This document shows positions 31,950-44,838 of a stretch of 64,000 bases of DNA, piece after piece (position 1 is the first letter of the stretch; every line of letters starts with the position of its first letter). The notes under the pieces are model-generated. The model was not told the origin of the DNA and did not search any database. It saw nothing but the letters and a program-made list of their open reading frames with translations. The stretch is from Tipula vernalis. Taxonomy: Eukaryota; Arthropoda; Insecta; Diptera; Tipulidae. Both the position numbers and the translations under genes were made by a program. The stretch lies in the NCBI GenBank assembly GCA_958295665.1, contig OY282558.1, positions 326,713,106 to 326,777,105 of the forward strand, written 5' to 3'.

Positions 31950-34440
31950 GTTTTCCATTGAGCAGTTGATGCATTTCTTTAAATTTAATACAGGCAAATA
32001 AAACTGTTTTGCGGAAAATCAGTTGTTCTCACGTTGCTACGAGAGTCATGCAACTAACTAGCCAACGGTATTTTGCATCCGTAAACAAGAGCTTGCATAT
32101 AGAGTCCAAATTTTTCTATTGTTTCGATGGGGTCCGAAAATGAAAGGTTGCCTAGGGGCTGGATTTTCCTTAATCTCTTTTATAATTTGGTTAATACAGT
32201 GGTGATTACCTAATTCCTTCAGCGTTAGCAAAATTTCATTGAACTCCAGATGTATTTGTTTGTTTTGATTAACTGTTGATTTTATGATGACATGGTTGGA
32301 GATCTGCTAACTCGCCTTAGGTACAGATATGCCGTATAGGATTATAAACTCTTTAACCGTCATCATTGGTTCCGCGTATACTACAGTCTCTTCTATTTCA
32401 CAGGAATATGGTAACGTTTCCATTTCGTAATTAAGCGGCTAATTCCCCCTTTATCGAGTAAATCGATATTAACTATTTCCCCTTTTGCTAACTGTGCGGC
32501 TCGAATGATTTCTTTTATTGCCTCCTTGATGAGAATAAGTCAGTTGTAAAGCGTTTGTTACATTTTGTCATCTTTATTTAAATGTTCGAAAATTTTGTTG
32601 AATTCTTTGAGCATTTGTTGAACTCTGTCCATTAATGGACACGGTATTCTGTATTGATTTTGTAGTATTGATTGTTATTGTCGATTACTGGGTTCTGACA
32701 TTTCACTATCTAATCCCAATCTGTGACGTCAGGAGAGCCTGTGATCCATTTCTACGCACTTCCGATAGAATTTACTGCTCTTCTGGTACGTTACTTTTGA
32801 TCCTTAAGTTCTGAGATCCATTGCGAGATTTGTTTTATATTGGGGAACCAATTGAGCTCGAATTTTTCTTCCTTGTTAAATGTTATTGATTGTCATTTAA
32901 TCAGTTCTTCGTAGTTGTTCAAATTGGTGAGGTGGACTAGTTTAAAACTTCTGTTAATAATTCGCCCATTTCCTTATTTTTCAATTAGTAGACGAAATTA
33001 TTGTGTTATATTTTGGATATTGGGCTTTATGAATTCGTTTCCTGGATGTTGTTGTAATGGTAATATTATTGTCTCTTCGTTTCTTTTTTGAATTTAATTT
33101 TGTGTATTGTTCCCTCTTTGCATTCTCGCTGGCAACTTTGGTTTCTTCGGATCCTTTCGATTATGTCTTCGTTTATTTTATTCTTGAAATCAGATAGATT
33201 TTGATAGTTTATTCTTTAAGTTCTCCCAAAAAATATATTACTGGGTTTCCGTTGGATGACCGAGTGTACATAGAATTATTATAGCAGTATGTTCCTATAT
33301 TGATAAATTCCTTTAATGTCAGTTCCTATCGTATCGTAGAATGGTCCCTTTCGACTGTCCCATTTGTCTCACTTCTTTGTGACGGTGTCAGGTAAATTTT
33401 GAATCCCAAGGTTTTTAGATGATAGTCCGTAATTATGGTACTTATGAATCATATTTCGTTTTCCATTTCAAGTACTTTAGCTACAGAGAAAATTTGCATC
33501 TGCTTCTCGTCAGCGGCATAGTTCTTATAGAGGTATAGCCGTCCTTACTGATATCGCCCTGGGACGAATTAAGATGCATCTGTTGTCAGAAGGAACGGTT
33601 TGTTGAAGTCTAGGAAGATCAATATAAGAGTGGAGGATAGTAGCTCCTTGATATGTAAAAATGCTTGGATCTCTCCCTTCTTGTTGCTGATTTGTACCTT
33701 TCTGGACTGGGTTGTTTTTGTTTATGTATTTACTCCTCTTGTAAGGTTAGTCAATGGATTGGATTTGTTTGCAAAGTCTTGTATAAAACGCCTATTTTGG
33801 AGATGCTAATACAAGAAATGACTTTTATCTTTTAGATTTTTGGGCCTTTTGGGTTTCTGTTTCTTGTTTGGGAAACTCTGGCTTTCTCTAATTTTGAGAA
33901 GATTTTCTCGATGTTCAATAAATGTTCCTCTGCAGTTTTTCCCCAATGATGCGATCTGTATACGTAGTCATCTATGTATATTTCGCCGATGGATTTATTT
34001 AAGGCGTCGTCGATCATTTTTTGAATGATGGAAAAAAGGAAAATCGTACAAACTCATACTTCTCGTTCATCGTAGAAAACGAGGTTTTCTGTATATCCCT
34101 ACCATTTTTATCTAGTGGAACCCCAACGGTAGGTTGACGGTTACAAACAATTATAGAATGTCCGAGATTTGCTAATATACTGGAAACGGATGAGATGGCA
34201 TTCAGCCTTTAGAAGTCTATGACCATCCTTCCGTTTTTGTTTGTGAGGTATCTAACTTCTTGTTGACAACCCAGTTCGGTGAGTTATATGAGCTCTTAGA
34301 GTGTCTGATGATTTCGTATATTATATTAAGAGCTGGGTTATTTGTTACTCCACCTCCTGTCTCATACTGTATGGGTACGGGTATGACTTGGTTATAGGAG
34401 TTGCTTCTTTGTTCCTGATTTTTATTGACGTCCATTCTTC
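31950..34440 (-). pseudogene. Decayed Ty3/gypsy (errantivirus-type) provirus: RT, RNase H, integrase, env-like
   Basis: Read on the minus strand, landmarks come in provirus order across many stops and shifts. Reverse transcriptase: SSYNSPNWVVNKKLD (about 34270-34320) and GEIYIDDYVY with the catalytic YIDD (about 33960-33990). RNase H linker: FNKPFLLTTDAS near 33570. Integrase: NGTVERDHSTI near 33350, the C-terminal catalytic part. Downstream, 32440-32640 resembles the helical part of insect env (F-type) proteins. LTRs were not identified. No gene in it is intact; it is a fossil copy. Confidence 0.7.
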
Positions 34441-34469
34441 ATCAAAAATATTATAGGATATTAATGTCG

Positions 34470-34587
34470 TTTTCGATTGATCAAAAAAAAACTAAACTCA
34501 GTGTAAAAGAACTAAACTCGCCATAGTAAAAAATGATCGAGTTTAGTTTTTTTTGCACTGAGTTTAGTTTTTCTGGTCAATCGAAAA
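34470..34587. mobile_element. Hairpin MITE (118 bp)
   Basis: Arms TTTTCGATTGATCAAAAA and TTCTGGTCAATCGAAAA, with AACTAAACTCAGTG against CACTGAGTTTAGTT inside, and a second nested AACTAAACTCG/CGAGTTTAGTT pair at the centre. Confidence 0.75.
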
Positions 34588-34639
34588 TTACATAAAGCGG
34601 AATCGGCATTGCTTCGGATTTTTTGTCTTATTTGTTGTA

Positions 34640-35105
34640 GTATTGCTCTGGGGGCGAGTAGACGAGCTAGCAGAGACGCAACAACTACGTCAAGCAACAC
34701 TTGCTACAATAAGTATAAATTTGGCTGACGAAAAATAGAAAAATAGTGGAGACAAAAAAAAATTCCTTACAACTGTCACTAACAGCTTATTACAAAAAAA
34801 AAAAGGAAAATAACCAAGTTTACTAATTATCGACTAAATATGTGGCTAAAACCGGATCGGTTTTATAATACTAACAATCTAACATTCCTTTCCCTATCCT
34901 TCGGCCTTTTTATATGTAAAAATGGTGTACGGTGGACCCGGCTTATCCCAGGAGCCTTGCTTAGGCTTTGGTCGTACTTTCAATGAGATGTATGGGTGGG
35001 GTTCCAATCGAATACCTGCAGCTCTCTTACACAATCAGGTAGCCTGCTTATATCTTTCAGGCCTTGCTCGTTTCGTAGTGTTACCAATGTCGTCTTTAAA
35101 TTTTT
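34640..35105 (+). mobile_element. Second copy of the retroposon-like element of 10798-11485
   Basis: Shared blocks with the minus strand of 10798-11485: GGGGGCGAGTAG, AGCAGAGACGCAACAAC, GTCAAGCAACACT, CTAACATTCCTTTCCCTATC and TATATGTAAAAATGGTGTAC-GG. Middle parts are diverged. No tail repeat or target duplication could be seen, and no protein domain. Confidence 0.6.
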
Positions 35106-35139
35106 ATAGTTATTTCGATTTGGGCATTTAGAACCCTAT

Positions 35140-36262
35140 TTAGAAGTTCCATAAAATATAAGAAAAATTCCATAGAAAGAATTTCACAAGAATGTATTAT
35201 CTTACAACCGGACGGTGTTATACATCTGATTGCTACTTTGCTTAAACAAAATATCCGGATTTTCGTCAAAATCAAAGCACACCTTATGACAATGATACAT
35301 GATGCAACAATTCATTGAAAATCTTATTTCTTTACTCGTATTATTTTCCACAATATCTCGGTGCATACAGTAATGAACATGGCGAGCGTTTTCGCTAGGA
35401 TGTCGCAAGTGCGTTATCAAGGGAGTCCTCAAACCAAAAGATGCTCCTCAAACCAGTTACAAACAGAAGTCAAGAGCCAGAAACTTTTAAGAGGATGCAA
35501 ACAAATTGTACATTTTAATCAGGTAATGTAACTATTTGCAATAAAAAAACTTCTTAACATTAGTGTATAGCCCTAACCTGCCATTAAGCCTTTTATGATA
35601 AGAGCATACTGCATTTCATTCAGACTGGTATGCTACATTTAAGTAATATCGCGTTTTTCATCTTCTAGGCATTAGACCGTTCTAGAAGATGAATAGCGCT
35701 AAATGAGGAGCTGATAACTATAGGTAGGCTTAGATTTTTATTTTTAGTGAATTTCGGAGATGGTGTGGTTTTACAGAGAAACTATTTAAGTTTAACTAAA
35801 GCAATCTTTATCACTTCAATACTTATTATCCGTTTTATTTTATTTTCTAAATCTGTACGAGTAAATTTTTATTTTTATTTTGCTCATATACAGCGATTGA
35901 AAGGTTTCATCTAAATTTATTCGAACATCGTCTATTTTTATTTAAAATAAAATCAATAAATTCTTGTTAAATGAAAACGTTATTATTATTACCAACTGCC
36001 AAACAGTTACACACATATATCGATATTACATTTTGTATATAAACATATTATGTATTAGCTATTACTTTGTGCCTTGAAATGCAAATATTTTATTTTACTA
36101 TAGACAAGAACTAACTACATAAAAATTGATAGCCATTTTTACTGTATCACACACGCTGTGATTTTTATTGCATTGAATTTGAAAATAATTTGTAGCTTTA
36201 AGATAATAAGGGTTAAAGCTGTACAACATTATATTTAAATTAGCAATTATTTTTTCTATTTC
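35140..36262. other. Region upstream of the SLC45 gene
   Basis: Should contain the promoter and 5' exon(s) of the downstream transporter. A plus-strand open stretch with ATG at 35373 or 35379 runs to a donor-like CAG/GTAATG at about 35522, but its phase (0) does not fit the next exon, which needs phase 2. No other convincing first exon was found. Confidence 0.35.
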
Positions 36263-36265
36263 TAG

Positions 36266-39200
36266 AAAAAAATCTCGTTTAGAATTGATCCGGGTGTCTT
36301 CGGCTGTAATGGGAATAGAATTTTCATATGCCGCTGAAACAGCTTTTGTCTCGCCAACTCTATTGAAAATTGGCGTAGAACATAAGCACATGACACTAGT
36401 ATGGGCACTGTCACCGCTTGTTGGATTCTTTTTGACGCCAATTCTGGGGTCACTAAGCGATCGATGTCGCATCGAAATGGGACGTAGGCGGCCTTTCATT
36501 ATATTACTATCAATTGGTGTACTAATAGGTGAGTTATTAGTTAATATGAAAACAACAAAACAGCTAATATCGAATTACAACGTGTTTTTTATTTAAATAG
36601 GACTCCTTTTAGTTCCAAATGGTGAAGATATTGGATACGCGATGGGAGACTCTTATCCTTTGGACAGTCGATTAAATACCAGTAATATTACGTCACAACC
36701 AGTGATTAGTCTGCCTCATCGATCGACTGCGATAAAAGGGGAAAATCCCCTAATTGAAAATAATGTTCCAACCAATTCTCATCCGTGGGGAATATTTTTT
36801 ACAATTCTTGGTACAGTACTATTAGATTTCGATGCGGATGCATGTCAAAGTCCATCCCGCGCTTATCTACTAGATGTAACTTTGCCCGAAGATCATGCTC
36901 GCGGCCTTTCTACATTTACAATTATGGCTGGACTTGGCGGATTTATGGGCTATTCTTTGGGTGGAATAAATTGGGATGAAACTTCGATTGGTATTATGCT
37001 TGGAGGACATGTGCGTGCGGTATTTACATTGATCACCATAATCTTTATCATATGCGTTATGTTCACAATTACAAGTTTTAATGAAATTCCGCTTAAATTT
37101 TTGGAAGGGACAACAGAAAATCCTCAAGAGTATTTGGAAACGGAAAACGTTGAGATTAAAGAAAAGAAACCGACTTTAGTTGTAACTACTATTCCGTGCG
37201 GAAGAGAAATGAAGCCATCCCGATCTAATTTGCAGTTGACAAGTGAAAAGTCAGAATTATCGCATGGCTCTTACGGAACTCTAGATCATTTGGCGATCGA
37301 CGATCCTTCAAAAGTAGTAAGTGGTTTTATAAAGATTTTTAGTCGCTGTTAGAAAGCCATTATTCATTACTTAGATTAAAAATATTCAAATTATTGTAGA
37401 ATTTAGTTGATATAAAGAGTAAAACCAAAAACCAAGAAATACCTGTATGCGAACTTTGGTCAAAAATAGGAATTGAAAAATGAGAGTTTCATATAAGTAA
37501 AGGTGTGCAGTATCCGTTGCAATTTTATTGATTTTTTTTTTCTTTATATTAGTATGTATTTCACTGTCAGCAATACCAAGAAAAAAATTACACCATGCAA
37601 TAATAAAAGACGTTGTACGGATGCCTGGACGTTGCACATCGGCTGTAGGTATATTTCAAAACGGAATATGACAAAATAACATAAGGGGCATAACGGTACA
37701 AAATTTGTTCCAATTTGCAAAATCCATAAAATTTAGGGGGTGCGGTAAGTGTAAAAAACCCCCTACAATGAAACTGCAGTGCAATGGATCTTTTTTATCC
37801 ATTACAGTGTCATGGTTCTGATGATGATGAGATAAATATTGTAATTTGCGTCACTCGCCATGGTTTTAAACAATTTTCTATCGCATAGGGTTAACAAAAT
37901 ATGGTAAAAACAATGAATAAAACATGTTCAATGTGTCATAATTGTATCTTACACCGTTTTGTGTCTTATATCGTTTTCAAATAAGCCGTTTTGAAACATG
38001 CCTTGGTCTCAAATCCTAAAATGTGTCTTAAAATCTTCTCAAAAATATGTTTAAAAGGCAAAATTAAAAAAATTCTTTGTTTTTTCTTTTTCTCATTCAA
38101 TACTATAATAACGGTTAACATGCCCCATCAAACTAAAAACCCCTACCCTAGACTATACTTAATCATTTCGCGCTTTATAAGACATAGACGTCTTACTATA
38201 AGTTCTCATTAAAGTTTCTCAAAACGTAATTTCGTTTTTGTCTCAAAAGCGTGATCGTATAAAAAACCTCGGTTTAGGATACTAATTATAGAGATTGTCC
38301 TCTCTCTTATTTCCGTCTCTTGGATCCGAATGTAAAAAATTTGACTGAGTCGTATAGAAGTTTACCCTTCAATAGGATTTTCAAGTCAAGTTTAGCCCTA
38401 TTAGGAAGGAACCATTTCTTAACCGATTGTGATGAAATTCAGCATGCACTTTGGAAATGGGATTCTAAATTGAGTTTTAGATGAAAGAACTTGTTTATTT
38501 ATTAACCGATTATGATGAAATTTGATTTGTACGATGGAAATAGGGATTCTAAAATGATATTTAGAAGTATTTCTGGAATATGGCAAATTAGGAAGGAACT
38601 TGACCGTTTCTTTATTCAGCACGAACGACAGAAATGGGATTTCTAATTTTCTAAAAGAGTAGGTACACAAACGACCTAAACAAAACGAAAACCGCACATA
38701 CTTTTGAGGCTGCGATCCCGTTTGAGGAACCCTAGTACACATACAGGTACATATGGTTTTTGGTATAACGTTGGCTGCGAAATTTCGATTCAATTTGATG
38801 ACAATTATTCTATTTAATTTCCAGCCAAATAAGCGTCGATATACAATGCCACCACTTCCGCTAAGTCAAGACGATTATACTGCAATTTCAGGAAATGATA
38901 CTTCTGAAACATCATTTGGCAAACAAACTCAACCAATTTCAGTTCCTCAACCAGAGGAGCACAATGCATCATTATCACATTATCTATTATCGATTGTTTT
39001 CATGCCAAAATCATTGCGCTTAGTTTGCCTAACTAATTTATTTTGTTGGATGGCACATGTCTGTTATTCACTGTATTTTACTGATTTTGTTGGCGAGGCG
39101 GTTTTTAATGGCAATCCGAAAGCAAGAGAAGGTGCTATTGAGCACATTTTATATGAGGAAGGTGTTAGGTTTGGATGCTGGGGTATGGCCATGTATTCGC

Positions 39201-39778
39201 TATCATGTGCTTGCTATTCGATGGTAATTGAGCGGCTTATTCATAAAATGGGGTACTATAAATAAAATTTCAGCTCTAATTATATAACATCTAATAATTT
39301 TTATTATTTGCAGGGCCAAAAAGGTCTATGTTGGAGGACTTTTAGTATATTGCATTGGTATGGCACTTATGGCATTAACAAAACATAAGGTTGGCGTTAT
39401 TTTATTCAGTTGGACAGCCGGTGTTATGTATTCTACGTTATTTACAATGCCTTACCTGTTGGTAGCACACTATCATGCTCAAGGAACGGTGAGTAGCTTT
39501 ACACTAAATCCATATTAGTATCTGATGCATTACAAATTTCATTGTAGTTTGAATTAAACGCAGCCGGTGATGCAAAACTTGGTACTGAAGTTCGTGGGCT
39601 TGGCACAGATGTAGCTATAGTCAGCAGTATGGTCTTTTTAGCACAATTTATACTGTCCATGTGTATGGGAACAATTGTGTCTTGGTCACAAACCACTACT
39701 GCCGTCGTTAGTGTTGCAAGTTTTCTTAGTTTTTGTGGTGCAATTTCAGCCACACAAATTATGTATTTAGACTTATAA
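36266..39778 (+). CDS. SLC45-family MFS sugar/proton transporter, 5' end missing
   Basis: Five exons were placed: 36266-36528, 36601-37316, 38825-39252, 39314-39488 and 39548-39778, all with GT-AG borders and consistent phase. The first listed exon begins with the last base of a codon, so at least one coding exon lies upstream. It reads VMGIEFSYAAETAFVSPTLL and DRCRIEMGRRRPFI, the MFS signature between TM2 and TM3 in SLC45 proteins (sucrose/H+ symporters; Drosophila Slc45-1, human SLC45A1-4). Exon 2 has TM4-6 and a long hydrophilic loop with a conserved KPSRSNLQL-type Ser-rich segment; later exons hold TM7-12. About 600 residues are covered, close to the family size. It would sit in plasma or organelle membrane. 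The 1.5-kb intron 3 contains repeat DNA. A polyadenylation signal is at 39849. Confidence 0.85.
37317..38824. other. Large SLC45 intron with direct repeats
   Basis: The other introns are about 60-75 nt, so this one has grown by insertion. At 38410-38600 two imperfect copies begin TTAACCGATTGTGATGAAAT and TTAACCGATTATGATGAAAT and continue with GGAAATGGGATTCTAAA. The 37660-37900 part has C/G runs unlike its surroundings. No coding remnant was recognised. Confidence 0.5.
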
Positions 39779-40069
39779 TTGTTTTCATTTATATGTATAA
39801 TAATAGTAAACGAAATTTAGATAGGTTATAAGATAAGTTGAAATTACAAATAAATTTTTTGATGGATAAAATTGTTAAATATTCTCTCAAACAGTATATA
39901 CATATATATAAGAAATAAATATTAAAAATGATTGTTGTGTTAAAAACTCATTGAAATTTTATTATGTAACAAATTCGGAAAAATAATTCGCCACAAACAA
40001 AAATGCTTTAAGTGTTAAGCAAAATAGTTAAAACTAGGTACTTCCTTTGGAAATCTAATTGATTCAAGC

Positions 40070-43000
40070 TTACGATTTCAGATTATTTCGACATTTATCG
40101 AGAATGTCCTTTTTAATGGACGGATAGTCAGGATGCAGTTTCAAAACTTGTTGACATATATCAATCGCGTCAGCGTAGCGTTTTACTTTCATGTAATTAA
40201 ACGCCAGTTTATAGCCAATTACTGGCTTTGATTTACCGCCGAATCGCCACGCGGCGTCGTAATGAATTGACGCTGATCGATGAGCTTGCTCTTTTTCCGA
40301 TATAAAACCGGACAGCTCATATGCCTTAGCGCACGATTTATTATGAAGCAAAACCCGTTGCAATAGTTCCGTAGCAATTTCATATTTTCCGACTTGAACG
40401 TAAACATCGGCCAAAAGTAACCAGCACCTTTCCAAGTACTCAGCATCTTCGAATGTCCAAATAGCTTTAGAAACGCGTTTAAGTTGATTTTTTGCACGTT
40501 GTGTTTGTTTCAACATAACATAGGCGGATGACATGCCAAGTATCGGTCCAACGTGATCTTTGTATTCATTTTGCGTCGCAACATCTGTAAAATCATGCAA
40601 TGCTAACTCGATATTTGATTTCAGTCGTGTTGACAACAACAAGAAATTTTCCAGCAATCGATGATTTAACGCCTCATTATCCAACCCGCCCGGTCGTGGT
40701 TTCAATTCTTTTAGTAGACGTTCAGCTGTTTTCAATGCCATACTTCGTGAATCACGATAGTCCGAATCCTCCAATGAATCGACCGTCATTTCGGTAGGTA
40801 AATCACCATCTGGATTCAAACAAATTTCTATCATATTGAAAATAGATTGTTGTCCCCATTCTGAGTCACGCCGTGAATTATTGAAAAATCGTAGCGCTCC
40901 ATTAGGATTCCCGCAATACCATTCGTATAATCCTTTACAGTAATTTAATCCTGCCTCATTTTGCGGTTGGTTGCATGATTCACTGGCCCGTTGCATAAAT
41001 GCAACAGCCTCAGATAAAGTAGCAGATCGTCGCATAACTTCAATTAAACGTGCCAATGCCGTCCAATAGGCGGGTTGTGATAATAACAATTGGGAGAAGT
41101 GGTAGGCTGCATTATCGAAATCCATTCGTCGAAATGATAAATCGGCCATCATCACTGAAGCTGCCTCATTATTTCCATCCAGCTGCAGAATTGTATTGCA
41201 GGTATGCTGGCACTGCTCCATATTATTGACCTGCATATAGAGGCGCGCTAAAGCTGCCATAATTGTTAGTTCATCCGGAGTGCTTTTTAGCGCTTCTTTA
41301 TAATGTTGAATTGCCTGATCATTATCTCGTAGACTAACAGATTGCTCAGCCATCAGGACACATATTCTAGGAAAATCATCTGACATTATTTATAAAAGAA
41401 ACAAGATTATCATAATAAAATTACTTACTTCGAAAGGCTTTTATTCTGCTCCTCGGTGGATCCAGTTTGTTCAATATTCATCCGCTTTTGTATACGGTAT
41501 TGATTATCTCGGGCCTCCTTTAAAGTTGAAAGCGAGACATTTAAATGACCCGCCTTTTCACGTACTCTAGCCAAAAGTAGAAGCTGCTTGGTTCTGGCTT
41601 GTAGTACCGTTAGATCCTCATTTTCTCTAGAATATTACGAAAATAATTTAGGAAATGTAATCAACGTCTTAACTTACTTTTTCGAAATTTCGATTTCGTC
41701 CATGAGAGTCTGTTCCGCGTTCGAAAATTGTTTCAGCTTTAAGTAGAGTTCGGCGAGATCTAATTTTAAGGCAAAATTCCCCGAGCTTGATGTTGCATCT
41801 TTATAGTAACTGATCGCCTTCATGTACTGATGCGTCTTTACATAGGCCCGTCCCAATTTACTAGCCAACAGTGGATCGCTGGGGTTTAGTTTCAACGCTT
41901 GTTTATAAGCGTCAATTGCTTGATCTGGTTCTTGAATTGACATGTATGCGTCACCCAGCATCAAATAACTTTCGGGACCAGGGCAATTTTCAACCAACTC
42001 TTTAAAGCATTGAGCAAATCCTAGACGATCCTTCTTCTGTTGCAGATAAACATGTGCCATTTTCGTCTTCGCCTGAAGATAATAAGGCTCACCGGGTTCC
42101 ACACTCTTTAACAGTTCCAAACATTTTGGTATATTACCATGTTTCAACATTAGCTGTGCGTTCGCTATTATCAATCGACCACCTTCTGAGGTTGCCGAAA
42201 ATTCTTCCATGGCGGTTTGCATCCACTTTGATGATTCCATTGGTTGTTCCGTCACCGTATACGCATCAATCATCTCTAGATAAAGAGTCACCTTATCAGC
42301 TAGTGTTAATTTTTCCGAATCATTCACCAAACTTTTCTTTGACGGTGATCTCAATTTGGTACTCAAACCTTCCGCTGTGTCGGATAAATTGAGAGCGGTT
42401 ATAAAACTCTTAATGCACGGTTCATAATTTTGTTGGTTTTTCTGCACAATACCGAATAAGAGATGATATAACGCATACTCGCGAACTTTAAAATTATGAC
42501 TCAGACAAACTTCTAAACTTTGCATAGCGCGCTGAAAATTTTTTGTCTGTATATGGATTTGAGCTATCAACAGATGGGCGTCGGTGTACGCGGGATCTAT
42601 GTCTTGCAATATTTTTTGTAATGTTAATGAGGATGCTGATGTCTCGCCACTGAGAAATTGTACCTTGGCTAACTGGTAAATCCCTTGCACCAAACCAGGA
42701 CAAGCTTTGACTACCGCTTCCAATATATTTAAGCTGTGCCTTAAAGAAATATGCAAATTCTCCTTAGTCAAACCTAGCGAATCAGCCGTTTGTATTGGCG
42801 AGTAATGTAACAGTTGATTAGTAACTTGTAACAAAAAATCAGGATCAAATTTTCTTAAGTACTCAGGTCCAAACGACAATGTTTTTAAATTGCGAAACTG
42901 TATTTCACATGCCTCCGTTAATAATGAGATTGCTTTATCCGTATCATTTACGAGTATTTTTGATGAGATAAGCAAGAGAAGCGGAATTTTATTAGTTCCT

Positions 43001-44163
43001 TGTATTTCATTTAAAAATTCGATCTGCTGTTTCACTTGCTCCGTGGGTCCGGCTTCAATCATCTGGCACATTGTAAGACCACACAGTGCAAAAATTGAGC
43101 TGTCGTCCAGTTTTGTCGCATTTCTAAAATATTTTGTCGCCTCTCTAATGCGACCCAAAAATATCGAATGATAACCCAGTTCTGTTAGATATTCTGCATT
43201 GCCCGGGCTCAACAAAAGAGCTTTTTCAATAAACTTGAATGTTTCGAAAAATATTTCAACATTTCGACCACAAACTCGAGAAAATAGTTGGCCAACTATT
43301 AAATACAGCTCAGAGTTGTTTGATTCATACTTTTCGATTGCCTTGTAGAGGTTTTGTAAAATTAAGGCACCCGTTTTGTAATTTCCATCACGACAAATTG
43401 TGACAAGTGCTTTAACTCGGAGTGCCTCAATATTGTTTGGTTCTAAATTTAGAATTCGGTATGATGTTTCCAGCGCATGCTCCCAGTTCCAATTTGCGAG
43501 TTGAGTTTTCATTTTCTCGACAAGTGGTATGATCAATTCTGGATACCTTACCGAAAGCTTATTTAGTACGGTGACGGCAGATTCAAAATCATTATTAAGT
43601 TGATGGAATCTAACTTCTCCCAAGTTTGCATCGATGTTACGGCCAAAAGATAGCGCCTTCTCGAAGAGATCAATTGTATTTCGGCTGAAACGGCTATTCA
43701 AGCAGAGGTCAGCCCATCCTTTTAAAACCATTGCGTCACGGTGCTCCGGATTTAGTTTTAATGATTTATCAGCGTATTCACGTGATTTTTCAATTTTGCC
43801 ACTGTGAAATAAGAATACTGAAGAATAATATGCCGAATTACTAGTCAATTTCTTCCTTTCCTCTTTCAGTTTAGCATCCAAATGAATAAGAGCTTCCTTA
43901 TCAATTACGTTACACCTCTTGTGGGCGTACATCAAAGCAATCACTGCAGACATTCCAAGATCACGTTCATTCTGCAATGGATTGAGTTCTCGAATCCCTT
44001 CAGGAATTCGATTACCCAAAACCAACGAAATTCCATTGTATAATCGAAATTCAGATTCGCCCGTAAATTTGGAAAGCGCTTCTAAGCTACAATTTTGCAT
44101 GGAGTGGTAGAACTTCTCACGGCCAAAATAATGAATCAATGATTTATAATCATTCTCATCCAT
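40070..44163 (-). CDS. TTC21B: Tetratricopeptide repeat protein 21B / IFT139
   Basis: Three exons: 44163-41678, 41626-41429 and 41366-40070, with introns of 51 and 62 nt. The joined CDS is 3981 nt (1326 aa), close to the usual 1300-1320 residues. The start MDENDYKSLIHYFGREKFY fits the family. Almost the whole chain is helical TPR units, for example LMLGDAYMSIQEPDQAIDAY with KQALKLNPSDP, and the C-terminus ends YPSIKKDILDKCRNNLKS, a strong family match. IFT139 is the TPR scaffold of the IFT-A complex that drives retrograde transport in cilia; in insects this means sensory neurons. The ATG at 41386 is inside intron 2 and not a start. It converges on the SLC45 gene; a minus-strand AATAAA lies at 39958-39963. 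Confidence 0.92.
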
Positions 44164-44838
44164 TTTTTCACTTTAATTTATAACTTTACAATTGCAGCTC
44201 GTTTAATTTATTTATGTATTTGCATATCTTAGCAACCGCGATGTAAACAAAACGTTTTTGACAAACGTTGCTGAAACAGGTGACACCTGTTGATGAGTAT
44301 TGATTAACCACAATAAAGGGTGTTTTTTTAAAGAACTGTCTGTCACATGCAGAAACCTCCGACCATAAACATTTCCGACAAAATTATTAAATAAAAACAA
44401 ACAAAAACCATCAGAAAATAAAAAAAAAATGTAAAATGATAAAACTTTCATTAAAGAGAACGAATTTTTATCTTTTCATTTTTATAAATTAGAACACATG
44501 AATTTAATTTTATCAAAAAATTAAAATGTGTTATTCGGCCGAACCCTGGTAGCAAGGATAAAGCATCTACTAATACTCCTATTATGGTTCTTCTCACCTC
44601 AGCGAAATACTATGGAAATGTGACTAGATTGGTATGCAATTTTTCGGTGATTATTTGATTTGAGCACAATATGCACAGTACAAAAGGGCTATTCAACGAT
44701 TACTGTTTGAGCTTATTGATTTCTAAAAAATTTTATTTATTGAATTGATATTATATAAATTTAGTTTTGCTTTAGGCAGGGATGTTGCCTTACGATTACG
44801 ACACTCAAATTAAACGAGCAAATCTGCATATACCTACA
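44164..44838. promoter_or_regulatory. IFT139 5' region
   Basis: This 675-bp gap separates CDC123 (upstream on the minus strand) from IFT139 and must contain the IFT139 promoter and the CDC123 3' UTR. An inverted pair AGCAAC (44231-44236) and GTTGCT (44267-44272) lies 68-110 bp before the IFT139 start. GTTGCY is the half-site of RFX X-boxes, which drive ciliary genes, but no full X-box is present. Confidence 0.35.

Noticed and set aside
36098..36499. Antisense 133-codon ORF over the SLC45 exon
   Set aside because: Shadow of the sense transporter exon, no domain of its own.
41367..41386. ATG at 41386 as start of a separate 438-codon TPR gene
   Set aside because: It lies in a 62-nt intron of IFT139. 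Using the acceptor ending at 41367 restores phase and joins three exons into a protein of the expected length.
42054..43171. Plus-strand ORFs inside IFT139
   Set aside because: Opposite-strand shadows of the TPR coding sequence.
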